64,000 nt of DNA, from the NCBI GenBank assembly GCA_023442525.1, contig JAEZZA010000031.1, positions 434,001-498,000 on the forward strand, read 5' to 3'. This stretch comes from Bacteroidota bacterium. GTDB taxonomy: Bacteria; Bacteroidota; Bacteroidia; Bacteroidales; UBA10428. Of the stretch, positions 54,851 to 62,329 are shown one piece after another (the stretch's first letter is position 1; each line of letters opens with the position of its first letter). Under the pieces are notes generated by a model. That model was not told the DNA's origin and did not search any database. It saw only the letters and a list, made by a program, of their open reading frames with translations. The position numbers and the translations under genes were made by a program.

Positions 54851-55216
54851 TCAGTCTTTTTGCTTCAATTTTTTAATGGCCTTATCAAAGTCCGATTCAA
54901 AATTCCGGTCCTGAATGGGGGCAAATTTTTGATGTGGGCATTGAGATATTTGGTTCTAGAAATGATGGCGTCTAAGTTGTAGAAGTCTAACTCCCTGCTT
55001 ACTTGTCGGTTACCTTCTTGTTGAACTATCCGGTTTTTCCGGATAGTTGCTTCTCTTAGCAGTTCTCCCGATTCAAAGATATTCTTCAGGTGCTCATTTA
55101 CCGTTCTTACGTCCACACCGAAGAGTTCCGCCCCAAAAGATCTCATCTTCAAAGCGGATTTCCACTTTGATATCGCCCTTTGGGGTGGTGTATAATATGA
55201 TTTGAGATTCTTGCAT
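54851..55216 (-). pseudogene. RhuM-family protein relic with internal deletions
   Basis: Three frames are needed to read it. From the ATG at 55216, QIILYTTPKGDIKVEIRFED is the family N-terminus. After a short deletion, GAELFGVDVRTVNEHLKNIF continues to SRELDFYNLDAI. After a large deletion, RNFESDFDKAIKKLKQKD ends at 54851-54853. Intact RhuM proteins are about 330 aa, so most of the centre is gone. It lies exactly between hsdM and hsdS, a place where RhuM or Fic-type genes are often inserted. Confidence 0.82.
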
Positions 55217-55263
55217 ATAATCTTGTTTTATTTTTTACAGCCATCTTAATTCGACGGTGTATC

Positions 55264-56823
55264 TTAATTCATTAGCTCTTTCAGGTATTTATCCATTTCG
55301 TGCTGCACCGTTTTTAGTTCAGCTTCAAGGGAATCAATCTCCTTCTGCACCGCAGTTATATCCACTTCAGGTTCTTCTTCAAATGTGTCCACATAGCGAG
55401 GGATGTTCAGGTTAAAATCGTTTTCCTGGATTTCTTTGAAAGTGGCAACATAGCTATATTTATCTTCGATTACGCCGGGCTTTAGTTTTCCGGCTGTAAA
55501 ATCACGGTAGGTGTTTACAATGTGTTCAATATCGCTTTCGCGCAACTTGTTTTGGTTTTTGGCACTTTCGTAATGCTTGCTTGCGTCAATAAACAATACA
55601 TTATTGCTGCTTTTCTGCTTGTTAAATACCACTATAGCCGCCGGAATGCCTGTGCCAAAGAACAGGTTTGCCGGCAAACCAATTACAGCTTCCAATAAAT
55701 TCTCTTCAATGGTTTTCTGTCTTATTTTTCCTTCGCTCGCCCCTCTGAACAAAACTCCGTGTGGCACAACGACACCTGCTTTTCCATGCTCGTTTAAGGT
55801 TTCAATCATGTGACTGATAAATGCCCAGTCGCCTTTACTTTTTGGAGGTACGCCTCTCCAGAATCGGTTGTATTTATCGCTTTCAGGATCGAAATTCACT
55901 GTAGTTTTTTCGCCATCCTTATCTTCTATCTTGCCCCATTTATCAAGAGAGAAGGGCGGATTGGCAACTACAGTGTCAAACTTCATGAGTGAATCGCCTT
56001 CTTTCAGTTTCGGGTTGCGGATGGTATCTCCCCAACGGATGGTAGCATTATCGAAGCCATGCAAAAACATATTCATTACGGCCAAAGCCCAGGTGCTGCC
56101 GTTAGCTTCCTGTCCAAAAAGAGAGAAATTGTCTGAGCCCACTTCTTTGCCTGCTTTTATCAGCAGTGATCCCGAACCACAAGTAGGGTCACAAATACGA
56201 GATCCGGGCTTGGATTTGGTAAGCCTTGCCAACAGAGTGGAGACTTCGGCAGGAGTAAAAAACTCACCTGCCTTTTTCCCGGCATCGCTGGCAAAGTTGG
56301 CAATCAGAAATTCGTAAGCACCGCCAATGATATCTGCCCCGCCCAGATGTGAAGGATGTAAATCCAGTTTTTTGGAGTTAAAATCTATGAGCAAGGTTTT
56401 CAACCGTTGGTTTTTATCCTTTGGTTCACCCAGTTTACTACTGTTAAAGTCAATGTTTTGGAAAATTCCAGCACCGTCTTCGCTGTATAGTTTTTCACGG
56501 TTAGCTTCTTCCAGATCAGTCAAAGCAATATTGATAAGTTCACCAATATTGGCTTCGTTACGGTGTTCATACAAATATTTAAAATGGCTGTGTTCAGGCA
56601 CAATAAAACGTTCGTGTTGCATAGCTCGCCTGGCGCGTTCCACATCGCCCTTGTATTTAGTTAAGTAGCCTTCCATTTTATCGTCATGTAAATCACTGAG
56701 ATATTTTAGGAACAGCATGGTAAGCACATAATCTTTATAAACGCTTGGGTCTATGCTGCCCCTGAAGGTATCACAAGCTTTCCAAACTGCATCGTTAATA
56801 TCTTTCTGAGTAATTTTTACCAT
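55264..56823 (-). CDS. hsdM: Type I DNA methyltransferase, HsdM subunit
   Basis: This 519-aa N6-adenine methyltransferase has an N-terminal helical HsdM domain (about 8-150). The conserved FFTPAEVSTLLARL is followed by SAM-binding motif I DPTCGSGSL (212-220) and catalytic motif IV NPPF (288-291). The C-terminal region ends in a coiled stretch that contacts HsdS. It overlaps the upstream half-HsdS gene by 29 bp. All key residues are present, so methylation should be functional. Confidence 0.95.
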   Translation of the reverse strand: MVKITQKDINDAVWKACDTFRGSIDPSVYKDYVLTMLFLKYLSDLHDDKMEGYLTKYKGDVERARRAMQHERFIVPEHSHFKYLYEHRNEANIGELINIALTDLEEANREKLYSEDGAGIFQNIDFNSSKLGEPKDKNQRLKTLLIDFNSKKLDLHPSHLGGADIIGGAYEFLIANFASDAGKKAGEFFTPAEVSTLLARLTKSKPGSRICDPTCGSGSLLIKAGKEVGSDNFSLFGQEANGSTWALAVMNMFLHGFDNATIRWGDTIRNPKLKEGDSLMKFDTVVANPPFSLDKWGKIEDKDGEKTTVNFDPESDKYNRFWRGVPPKSKGDWAFISHMIETLNEHGKAGVVVPHGVLFRGASEGKIRQKTIEENLLEAVIGLPANLFFGTGIPAAIVVFNKQKSSNNVLFIDASKHYESAKNQNKLRESDIEHIVNTYRDFTAGKLKPGVIEDKYSYVATFKEIQENDFNLNIPRYVDTFEEEPEVDITAVQKEIDSLEAELKTVQHEMDKYLKELMN

Positions 56824-57382
56824 GGTATTTTAATGAGTTGAGTATCTGTTGTTGAATTTGTTTTTCTCTAAGTATTTCAATTTTAATCTTTAAAGATTTT
56901 TCCATGTTTCGGAGCCTGACTATCTGCAGAATCACCTTTTGGGTTTCGATGTCTGGTACTTCGATTTCAAGATTTTCCAAAACTTGTTTTGAAATAGAAG
57001 GTATGGAGGTTCCGATAGCCTGACCTTTTAAAAGTGTTAGTATGGCTGGGTTATTCAGATACCAGGCCAAATACTGAGGCAGTACTTTACTGTCGGTTAG
57101 CCTTATAACAAAAAAGGAAGTGGAAGCTACTGAAGGTTCGTTATGGTTTTCAAAAACGGCTGCAAAGTTTTTTGTTCCCTTTGCTGCAAAGAGCACATCA
57201 CCTTCTTTTAGCAAATGCTTTTCAGAAATCCCCTCAGCCGGTAAATCAGGATAAAGAACCGAATGCAACTGTCCGTATTCGTCAAAATGCCTGGATTGTA
57301 AATACACCAATTCGCCAATACCGGCAGGCCTTGCAAAAAGTCCTGTCTGGATGTAAGCGATATCTTTAATCAGAGTTTTCAA
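56795..57382 (-). CDS. Half-size HsdS-like specificity protein (single target-recognition domain)
   Basis: This 195-aa protein has one target-recognition domain (about 1-145, with EGDVLFAAKGTKNFAAVF, LPQYLAWYLNNPAIL and GTSIPSISKQVLENLEIEVP) and one coiled-coil half (about 150-190). Full HsdS has two of each. Half-size S proteins can dimerise to give palindromic specificity. It is the first gene of the hsdM operon, with a good promoter upstream and a 29-bp overlap with hsdM. It appears intact, so it may be an alternative or regulatory specificity subunit. Confidence 0.82.
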   Translation of the reverse strand: MKTLIKDIAYIQTGLFARPAGIGELVYLQSRHFDEYGQLHSVLYPDLPAEGISEKHLLKEGDVLFAAKGTKNFAAVFENHNEPSVASTSFFVIRLTDSKVLPQYLAWYLNNPAILTLLKGQAIGTSIPSISKQVLENLEIEVPDIETQKVILQIVRLRNMEKSLKIKIEILREKQIQQQILNSLKYHGKNYSERY

Positions 57383-57406
57383 ATTTATTTCCTTGTAATG
57401 ACTCTA

Positions 57407-57437
57407 CAAAAGTAAGCAAGTTTTCTTAATTGCCAAA
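57407..57437 (-). promoter_or_regulatory. Promoter of the half-S/hsdM operon
   Basis: On the minus strand TTTGG (57433-57437) and TACTTTTG (57407-57414) match the Bacteroidetes -33 and -7 boxes with about 18 bp between. The start codon at 57382 lies 25 bp downstream. Confidence 0.65.
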
Positions 57438-57563
57438 TTTTAATAAAGAAATATGGGAGTAGGTACACTACAAATCATATTTTCTCGTCTAAATTGTCCT
57501 TGATGCATTGAGAACCCGCGGCTCTGCCTGCCACCGCCAGGCCTGGTAGCCAGCACCCAGGAC

Positions 57564-58073
57564 TTGTTAATAAAAGCATATACGTATGCACATTGGGCCG
57601 GGTTGAAAGATCTGGTTTACATGGATGTACTGGATGCAGAATATACCAGAGGTAAAGAGATATTTTCATTCAGGTATTCTGACACGTGGCTCAATTCAAA
57701 GTATTCACAGATACTTAATCCTGATCTGCAGTTTTATTCCGGATCTCAATATGCAAGAGGGGACAGGGTCAATTTTGGAATTGTTTCTTGATTCTTCACC
57801 TGACAGATGGGGCAGACTATTGCTTCACCACCATGGACTTCAATCGGAGAACTTGAACAAATAAGTTTAAAGCTGGAAGATGAGGAGTATATCGACAACC
57901 CGGAATACATTAAATGGATTAAAATGCTTGTAAATCCGGGGTCATCGCTTGGCGGGGCCAGGCCGAAAGCTAGTGTTCTGGATAGGGAAAATAATTTATG
58001 GATTGCTAAATTTCCAAGTAAGAGTGATGATAAAGATATTGGCGGATGGGAAATGGTCGTGCACGGGATATAG
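57564..58073 (+). pseudogene. HipA-type kinase relic with frameshifts and internal deletion
   Basis: The first frame gives the HipA N-terminal module (DAEYTRGKEIFSFRYSDTW, then ILNPDLQFYSGSQYARGD). A second frame carries FLDSSPDRWGRLL, and a third carries PPWTSIGELEQISLK, then PGSSLGGARPKASVLDRENN and WIAKFPSKSDDKDIGGWEMV before a stop. About 65 residues between RWGRLL and PPWTS are missing, and the kinase core after WEMVVH is lost. HipA is a serine/threonine kinase toxin targeting glutamyl-tRNA synthetase. No hipB is left. It is divergent from the half-S gene. Confidence 0.88.
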
Positions 58074-58196
58074 CCAACTTTACTTAATAATTGTTATATA
58101 CATTGGTTCTAAACCGATACATAACGGAAACCGACCTTTAAAGGAAGACTTACTTTTCAGCCTTTGTCGCCGTCAAAACAATTAGTCGTGATAGCA

Positions 58197-58547
58197 ATGC
58201 CTCAAAACAAAACTTTTATGAAAAAACGACCGGTTGCAGTAACAATTGTCGCTATCCTGTTTATTCTTGCCGGGATAGTCGGAATTGCATATCATGTCAC
58301 TGAGTTTTCCCAACCGGATATTAATCGGACCGGGTTAGTATGGGTTCTGATAGTGAGAATCCTTGCAGTAGTCAGCGGAGTGCTTTTACTTGCAGGAATA
58401 AAATGGGCACGATGGCTGGCAGTAGCCTGGTTGCTCTACCATGTAGTACTCAGTTCACTTCATTCTGTCTCTGAAACCATAATGCACAGCGTTTTAATGA
58501 TTATAATCTGTGTACTTCTATTTCATCCGAAATCTTCGGCGTATTAG
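58197..58547 (+). CDS. Small multi-pass membrane protein of unknown function
   Basis: About 116 aa from the ATG at 58197, or 109 from the ATG at 58218 (MKKRPVAVTIVAILFI). Four hydrophobic segments are visible: VAVTIVAILFILAGIVG, LVWVLIVRILAVVSGVLLL, RWLAVAWLLYHVVL and HSVLMIIICVLLF. No family was recognised. Its 3' end abuts the IS3 relic on the opposite strand, so its C-terminus may have been altered by that insertion. Confidence 0.6.
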   Translation: MPQNKTFMKKRPVAVTIVAILFILAGIVGIAYHVTEFSQPDINRTGLVWVLIVRILAVVSGVLLLAGIKWARWLAVAWLLYHVVLSSLHSVSETIMHSVLMIIICVLLFHPKSSAY

Positions 58548-58766
58548 AAAACCTTTCAAAAAGAGATAATCCTGCATCCTCAGAACTCCATCAGTTGGAT
58601 GTTTCAAATGGTGCTCATCCATCACCCGCATTATTTCCAGGGTTTCTTGCTTTTCACCCGTGGGCTTATAATACAGAGTTTCCCGATTTATGCCCGGTAG
58701 CTCACATTGCTGCCGTTTACTCAGGGAATCTTTCTCAGTAATGCACTTTATCAGCGCTGTTTTCAT
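58545..58766 (-). pseudogene. IS3-family transposase (OrfB) N-terminal relic
   Basis: The minus-strand frame MKTALIKCITEKDSLSKRQQ, then ETLYYKPTGEKQETLEIMRV and MDEHHLKHPTDGVLRMQDYL, matches the N-terminal helix-turn-helix part of IS3/IS150-group OrfB. The DDE catalytic core is missing. No terminal inverted repeats were identified, so only a fragment of the element remains. Confidence 0.75.
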
Positions 58767-58865
58767 ATTTGTTCGCTTAATGTAAAACATAATTGCGAAC
58801 CGAACACGTTCTAACATTTTTGTCCACCTTTTTAAGTTAATAACCTGGTTTAAAGTTACAAGCAA

Positions 58866-59000
58866 GTGAACATTTCGTGAGGTGCAATAAGCGGAATTAC
58901 AATGAATTACATCCTATTCGATGGAGGTAAAATTTTTTAAAAATCTCCACCGGATAAGCCACAAATAAGATGCTTTTTGATGCCTTTCATTGCCTTTCGT
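58866..59000. other. Gap between IS relic and tRNA terminator
   Basis: No gene or clear signal was recognised here. It is the junction between the island and the tRNA-Ser transcript end. Confidence 0.4.
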
Positions 59001-59038
59001 AAAAATAAAAACCCCATAAAATCAGCATTTTACGGGGT
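59001..59038 (-). terminator. Rho-independent terminator of tRNA-Ser
   Basis: Read on the minus strand, ACCCCGTAAAAT (59038-59027) pairs with ATTTTATGGGGT (59022-59011) around a 4-base loop, followed by TTTTTATTTTT. It lies 25 bp past the tRNA 3' end. Confidence 0.88.
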
Positions 59039-59062
59039 AACTCAATCTGTTGCGTCGATAAC

Positions 59063-59154
59063 TGGCGGAGGAAGAGGGATTCGAACCCCCGGTTCCGCGA
59101 TAGCGGAACAACGGTTTTCAAGACCGCCGCATTCGACCGCTCTGCCATTCCTCC
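59063..59154 (-). tRNA. tRNA-Ser (anticodon TGA), CCA encoded
   Basis: The 7-bp acceptor stem GGAGGAA / TTCCTCC (59148-59154 with 59067-59073) is perfect. The anticodon loop CTTGAAA carries TGA, a long variable arm (GTTCCGCTATCGCGGAAC) marks serine, and the T-loop reads GGTTCGAATCC. The discriminator G (59066) and CCA (59063-59065) are encoded. Its 3' end faces the accessory island. Confidence 0.96.
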
Positions 59155-59164
59155 GGTAGGCGCG

Positions 59165-59172
59165 CAAAATTA
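59165..59172 (-). promoter_or_regulatory. Promoter -7 element of tRNA-Ser
   Basis: On the minus strand TAATTTTG fits TAnnTTTG and lies 10 bp upstream of the tRNA 5' end. No clear -33 box was seen. Confidence 0.5.
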
Positions 59173-59442
59173 CATTTTTTTTGTCCATCTGACACCTTTT
59201 ATGATAAAAATGTTTGTTTACCCCGTTATTGCTGAAAAAAATTTCAACAATTATTCGCTATCCCGCTCTGATTCTTGTCTTCAGACTGCATTAAATTGAG
59301 ACATATTTATCTATCTGTTTTATTGTTTATTATGATAATATACTTAAATTAATAGTTTAGATTTTCGCCTGAAAATTCTTTAAACATTGACGTAGTTATT
59401 AACAATTTTCCGCAAATAGTTGAATATTTTTAGTGTACAGAA
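59173..59442. other. AT-rich gap between tRNA-Ser and HU gene
   Basis: No gene was found. The stretch is strongly AT-rich and contains no obvious repeat. Confidence 0.4.
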
Positions 59443-59473
59443 TTTGGAAGCTATACTAAATCCTTTATATTTG
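59443..59473 (+). promoter_or_regulatory. Promoter of the HU gene
   Basis: TTTGG (59443-59447) and TATATTTG (59466-59473), about 18 bp apart, match the Bacteroidetes -33 and -7 boxes. They leave a 45-bp leader before the start codon at 59517. Confidence 0.7.
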
Positions 59474-59516
59474 TATAGGAAATTTGAAAATTTACTAACC
59501 CTAAAAATTATTTTGT

Positions 59517-59789
59517 ATGAACAAAGCACAATTAATCGACGCCATTGCTGCAAATGCAGGTTTAACCAAGGCTGATGGTAAGAAAGCTCTCGACGCTTTC
59601 ATTAAAGCTACCACCACTGCTCTGAAAAAAGGTGACCGTGTTGCTCTCGTAGGCTTTGGCTCATTCTCTGTTTCCAAGAGAAGTGCAAGAACAGGAAGAA
59701 ATCCTCAGACTGGCAAGGAAATTAAGATTCCCGCCAAGAAAGTTGTTAAGTTCAAAGCTGGCAGCGATCTGTCAAATGTTGTAAAGTAA
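59517..59789 (+). CDS. HU-family nucleoid-associated DNA-binding protein
   Basis: This 90-aa protein has the full HU/IHF signature GFGSFSVSKRSARTGRNPQT, with the DNA-intercalating Pro in RNPQTG. It begins MNKAQLIDAIAANAGLTKAD. It compacts and bends DNA as a dimer. It has its own strong promoter and terminator and so is monocistronic. Confidence 0.96.
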   Translation: MNKAQLIDAIAANAGLTKADGKKALDAFIKATTTALKKGDRVALVGFGSFSVSKRSARTGRNPQTGKEIKIPAKKVVKFKAGSDLSNVVK

Positions 59790-59806
59790 GCGACATTTAA
59801 TGATTT

Positions 59807-59838
59807 AAAGGGAGCAGTTCTTGCTCCCTTTTTTTTTA
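59807..59838 (+). terminator. Rho-independent terminator of the HU gene
   Basis: A 10-bp stem, AAAGGGAGCA (59807-59816) with TGCTCCCTTT (59822-59831), and a 5-base loop is followed by a T run. Confidence 0.92.
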
Positions 59839-59843
59839 TTTGT

Positions 59844-60533
59844 ATGTCCTCCGAACTCATTCAATACCTTTCGGGCTTTGTTACCCAACGACGCCTCAAA
59901 TTGTTCGACTCCGTGCTCGATCAGCGGACTCGCTATATGACCATCGTGCTGGAAGATATATTTCAACCCCATAATGCCAGCGCTGTTCTGAGGTCGTGCG
60001 AATGCTTCGGTATACAGGACATTCATATTATCGAAAATCAGAATAAATGGGGAATCAGTCCCGACGTTGCCCTGGGCTCACACAAATGGCTGAATATTTA
60101 CCAGTATAACCAGAATATCAATAACACCCCCGAAACATTTAGGCTTCTCAAAAGCAAGGGATACCGGCTCGTCGCTACCTCTCCGCATAAAAAAAACTCC
60201 AACCTCGAAGATTTCGATGTGACGCAAGGCAAATTTGCCCTGATTCTGGGCTCTGAGCTTAACGGCCTCTCGCCCGAAGCACTCGACCTGGCCGATGAAT
60301 TTCTGAAAATACCCATGCATGGCTTTACCGAAAGCCTTAATATATCGGTAACAGCAGCTATATGTATTCATCATCTTACATCAAAGCTCAGAAGCCTCCA
60401 TGTTGCATGGCAGCTCTCCCAATCTGAAAAAGACCTTCTCAAACTCGAATGGCTTAAAAATTCAATCCGCAAATCGGACCTCATTATTAAGGCGTTCCAC
60501 GGCCACAGAGACACGGAAAATAAAGAGGATTGA
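59844..60533 (+). CDS. TrmH/SpoU-family RNA 2'-O-methyltransferase
   Basis: This 229-aa SPOUT enzyme has motif 1 in YMTIVLEDIFQPHNASAVLR, motif 2 in ALILGSELNGLSPEALDLAD and motif 3 in GFTESLNISVTAAICIHHL. This set is typical of tRNA (Gm18) methyltransferase TrmH and related 23S rRNA methylases. A C-terminal basic extension follows. tRNA Gm18 methylation is the likeliest role, but rRNA cannot be excluded. It starts 5 bp after the HU terminator. Confidence 0.88.
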   Translation: MSSELIQYLSGFVTQRRLKLFDSVLDQRTRYMTIVLEDIFQPHNASAVLRSCECFGIQDIHIIENQNKWGISPDVALGSHKWLNIYQYNQNINNTPETFRLLKSKGYRLVATSPHKKNSNLEDFDVTQGKFALILGSELNGLSPEALDLADEFLKIPMHGFTESLNISVTAAICIHHLTSKLRSLHVAWQLSQSEKDLLKLEWLKNSIRKSDLIIKAFHGHRDTENKED

Positions 60534-60570
60534 ATTTCTCCGCTGAACTTTTCAGAAAGTAATTTTTTCA

Positions 60571-60578
60571 TATATTTG
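60571..60578 (+). promoter_or_regulatory. Promoter -7 element TATATTTG
   Basis: It matches the Bacteroidetes -7 consensus 41 bp upstream of the LytTR regulator start codon. Confidence 0.55.
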
Positions 60579-60619
60579 AAGATTATTGACGAATTTCAAC
60601 TAACCATTGACGAACCGCC

Positions 60620-61321
60620 ATGAATTGCATTATTATCGACGATGACCTGATGTCCAGAAAAATAATCGAGGAGTTTATTTCCAGAACTGACCAGCTCAGA
60701 CTTCTGGCTTCCTACGAGAATGCCGTTGACGCCATAAATGCTTTCAATGGCGAAGAAGATATCGATATGATCTTCCTTGATATAGAAATGCCTGAGATGA
60801 GCGGAATCGACTTTCTCGAGACTCTTACCAACCCTCCTCAGATCATTATTATCTCATCGAAAGAAAAATATGCACTGGATGCATTTAATTATGATGTGAC
60901 GGATTACCTGCTGAAACCCATTTCATACAGTCGCTTCTTCAAAGCCATCAATAAAGCCAATATCCGCTTTAAAAATAAAGTGGATACCAAGGAAAATGAA
61001 ATCTTCATCAAGAAGAACTCTGCCCTTGTACGCCTGAAATATGAAGATATACTGTGGGTTGAAGCTCTTGAGAATTACGTTATTTTCAACACTTTTAATG
61101 AGAAGTTTACCATTCACTTCACCATGAAAGCTGTTGAAACAAAACTCCCTGCCAATAAATTCACCCGGGTTCACCGGTCCTTTATTGTAAATACAAGCCG
61201 TATCAATATCATCGAGGATAATTCAGTTATCATCAAAACGCAGGAAGGATCCAAAGCAATACCTATCGGGAAATCCTATAAGGATAAGCTGCTGAAGGAT
61301 ATTAATTTAATTATTAAGTAG
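60620..61321 (+). CDS. LytTR-family response regulator
   Basis: This 233-aa protein has a receiver domain (about 1-118) with acidic Asp7-Asp9, phospho-acceptor Asp54 in IFLDIEMPEMSG and Lys in YLLKPIS. It is followed by a LytTR DNA-binding domain (about 130-230, KKNSALVRLKYEDILWVEAL to the end, with FTRVHRSFIVN). It should be phosphorylated by a histidine kinase, but no kinase gene is in the window, so it is an orphan here. It is followed by a secreted hypothetical protein. Confidence 0.93.
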   Translation: MNCIIIDDDLMSRKIIEEFISRTDQLRLLASYENAVDAINAFNGEEDIDMIFLDIEMPEMSGIDFLETLTNPPQIIIISSKEKYALDAFNYDVTDYLLKPISYSRFFKAINKANIRFKNKVDTKENEIFIKKNSALVRLKYEDILWVEALENYVIFNTFNEKFTIHFTMKAVETKLPANKFTRVHRSFIVNTSRINIIEDNSVIIKTQEGSKAIPIGKSYKDKLLKDINLIIK

Positions 61322-61386
61322 TTGAGCAGGCTCATCAGAGCCAGTCATCACAAGCTGAAATTTTTTTTCACTGATCACCAGGTAAG

Positions 61387-62211
61387 ATGGCAATCGTTTA
61401 TAAGAGAGTCGTTTTCTTATTTCTTGTTCTTTTTACTCTGAACACTGTATCGGGCCAGCCTGCATTACGTGAAACGGAACTGAAGCTGCAGGCGCTTCAG
61501 AAAGAAATCAGCCGCAATCGTACCGATCTGCAGAATATGGCCTTTAATGATTCATTATGTACAATTTTTAGCCGGATCCTGCAGGAAAAGGGTTCTTTCG
61601 ATTACCCGTTCGACAGCCTTAACTTCATGGGTAAAATTCTGTCAGATGACAAAAAGGTCCGGTTTTTCACCTGGAATCTGCCATTATCAAATGGCTCCAA
61701 TCAATATTTTGGTTTTATCCTTTACCGGAACGATGGAACTCACCAGGTTTTCAGTCTTACAGATAAAAGTGTAACGGTTAGCAATCCTGAAAACGACATA
61801 CTTTCGGCTGAAAATTGGTACGGTTGCCTTGTGTATGCCATAATCGACACCCGATTTGCCGACGAAACCGGATATACATTGATTGGATACGATCCGGATA
61901 ATATTTTTACATCGAAAAAACTAATCGACATTCTTACCTTTTCAAATGGAGTGCCCGTATTCGGCAAGCCTGTCTTTAAACTAAAAAATAAAACGGTCAG
62001 CCGGATGCTGTTTGAATATTCTTCGAGGGTTCAAATGACTCTCAAGTGGCACGATAAGCTCAAAATGATCGTATTTGACCACCTTGCCCCCGCTTCACCG
62101 GTTTACATGGGTAATTACAGGTACTACGGTCCCGATTTTTCATACGACGGTCTTAAACTCGAAAAAGGTTTTTGGGAATATAAAGAAGACCCTGATGTAA
62201 GGGATAGATAG
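61387..62211 (+). CDS. Secreted hypothetical protein
   Basis: This 274-aa protein has a signal peptide (about 1-24, ending TVSGQP), then a helical segment rich in Leu/Glu/Arg (about 25-65) and a beta-rich body with aromatic stretches (FFTWNLPLSNGSNQYFGFIL, YRYYGPDFSYDGLKLEKGFW). No known domain was recognised; proteins of this look recur in Bacteroidetes. It lies 65 bp after the LytTR regulator on the same strand and ahead of htpG, with a hairpin between. Confidence 0.7.
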   Translation: MAIVYKRVVFLFLVLFTLNTVSGQPALRETELKLQALQKEISRNRTDLQNMAFNDSLCTIFSRILQEKGSFDYPFDSLNFMGKILSDDKKVRFFTWNLPLSNGSNQYFGFILYRNDGTHQVFSLTDKSVTVSNPENDILSAENWYGCLVYAIIDTRFADETGYTLIGYDPDNIFTSKKLIDILTFSNGVPVFGKPVFKLKNKTVSRMLFEYSSRVQMTLKWHDKLKMIVFDHLAPASPVYMGNYRYYGPDFSYDGLKLEKGFWEYKEDPDVRDR

Positions 62212-62214
62212 CTG

Positions 62215-62249
62215 AACCTGACAGCCTGAGGAAAAATTACTGTCAGGTT
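62215..62249 (+). terminator. Hairpin between the hypothetical gene and htpG
   Basis: A perfect 10-bp stem, AACCTGACAG (62215-62224) with CTGTCAGGTT (62240-62249), and a 15-base loop begins 4 bp after the stop codon. There is no T run, so it may stabilise mRNA ends or terminate only partly. Confidence 0.5.
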
Positions 62250-62329
62250 GGCATGTATTCCTTACGGCACAGACTTTGAAGTCGGGCTTTTTATTAGGAT
62301 AAAATTTGTCGAACTTAAAATCTACAAAT

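Noticed and set aside
54865..55152. Intact 95-aa gene between hsdM and hsdS
   Set aside because: Its middle matches RhuM only in part; the N- and C-terminal pieces lie in other frames, so it is a relic.
57475..57669. 64-aa minus-strand frame at the HipA relic
   Set aside because: It overlaps the recognisable HipA N-terminal frame on the other strand and has no features of its own.
44700..59060. Prophage or integrative conjugative element
   Set aside because: No integrase, phage structural gene, tra gene or relaxase was found; only an IS3 fragment is present.
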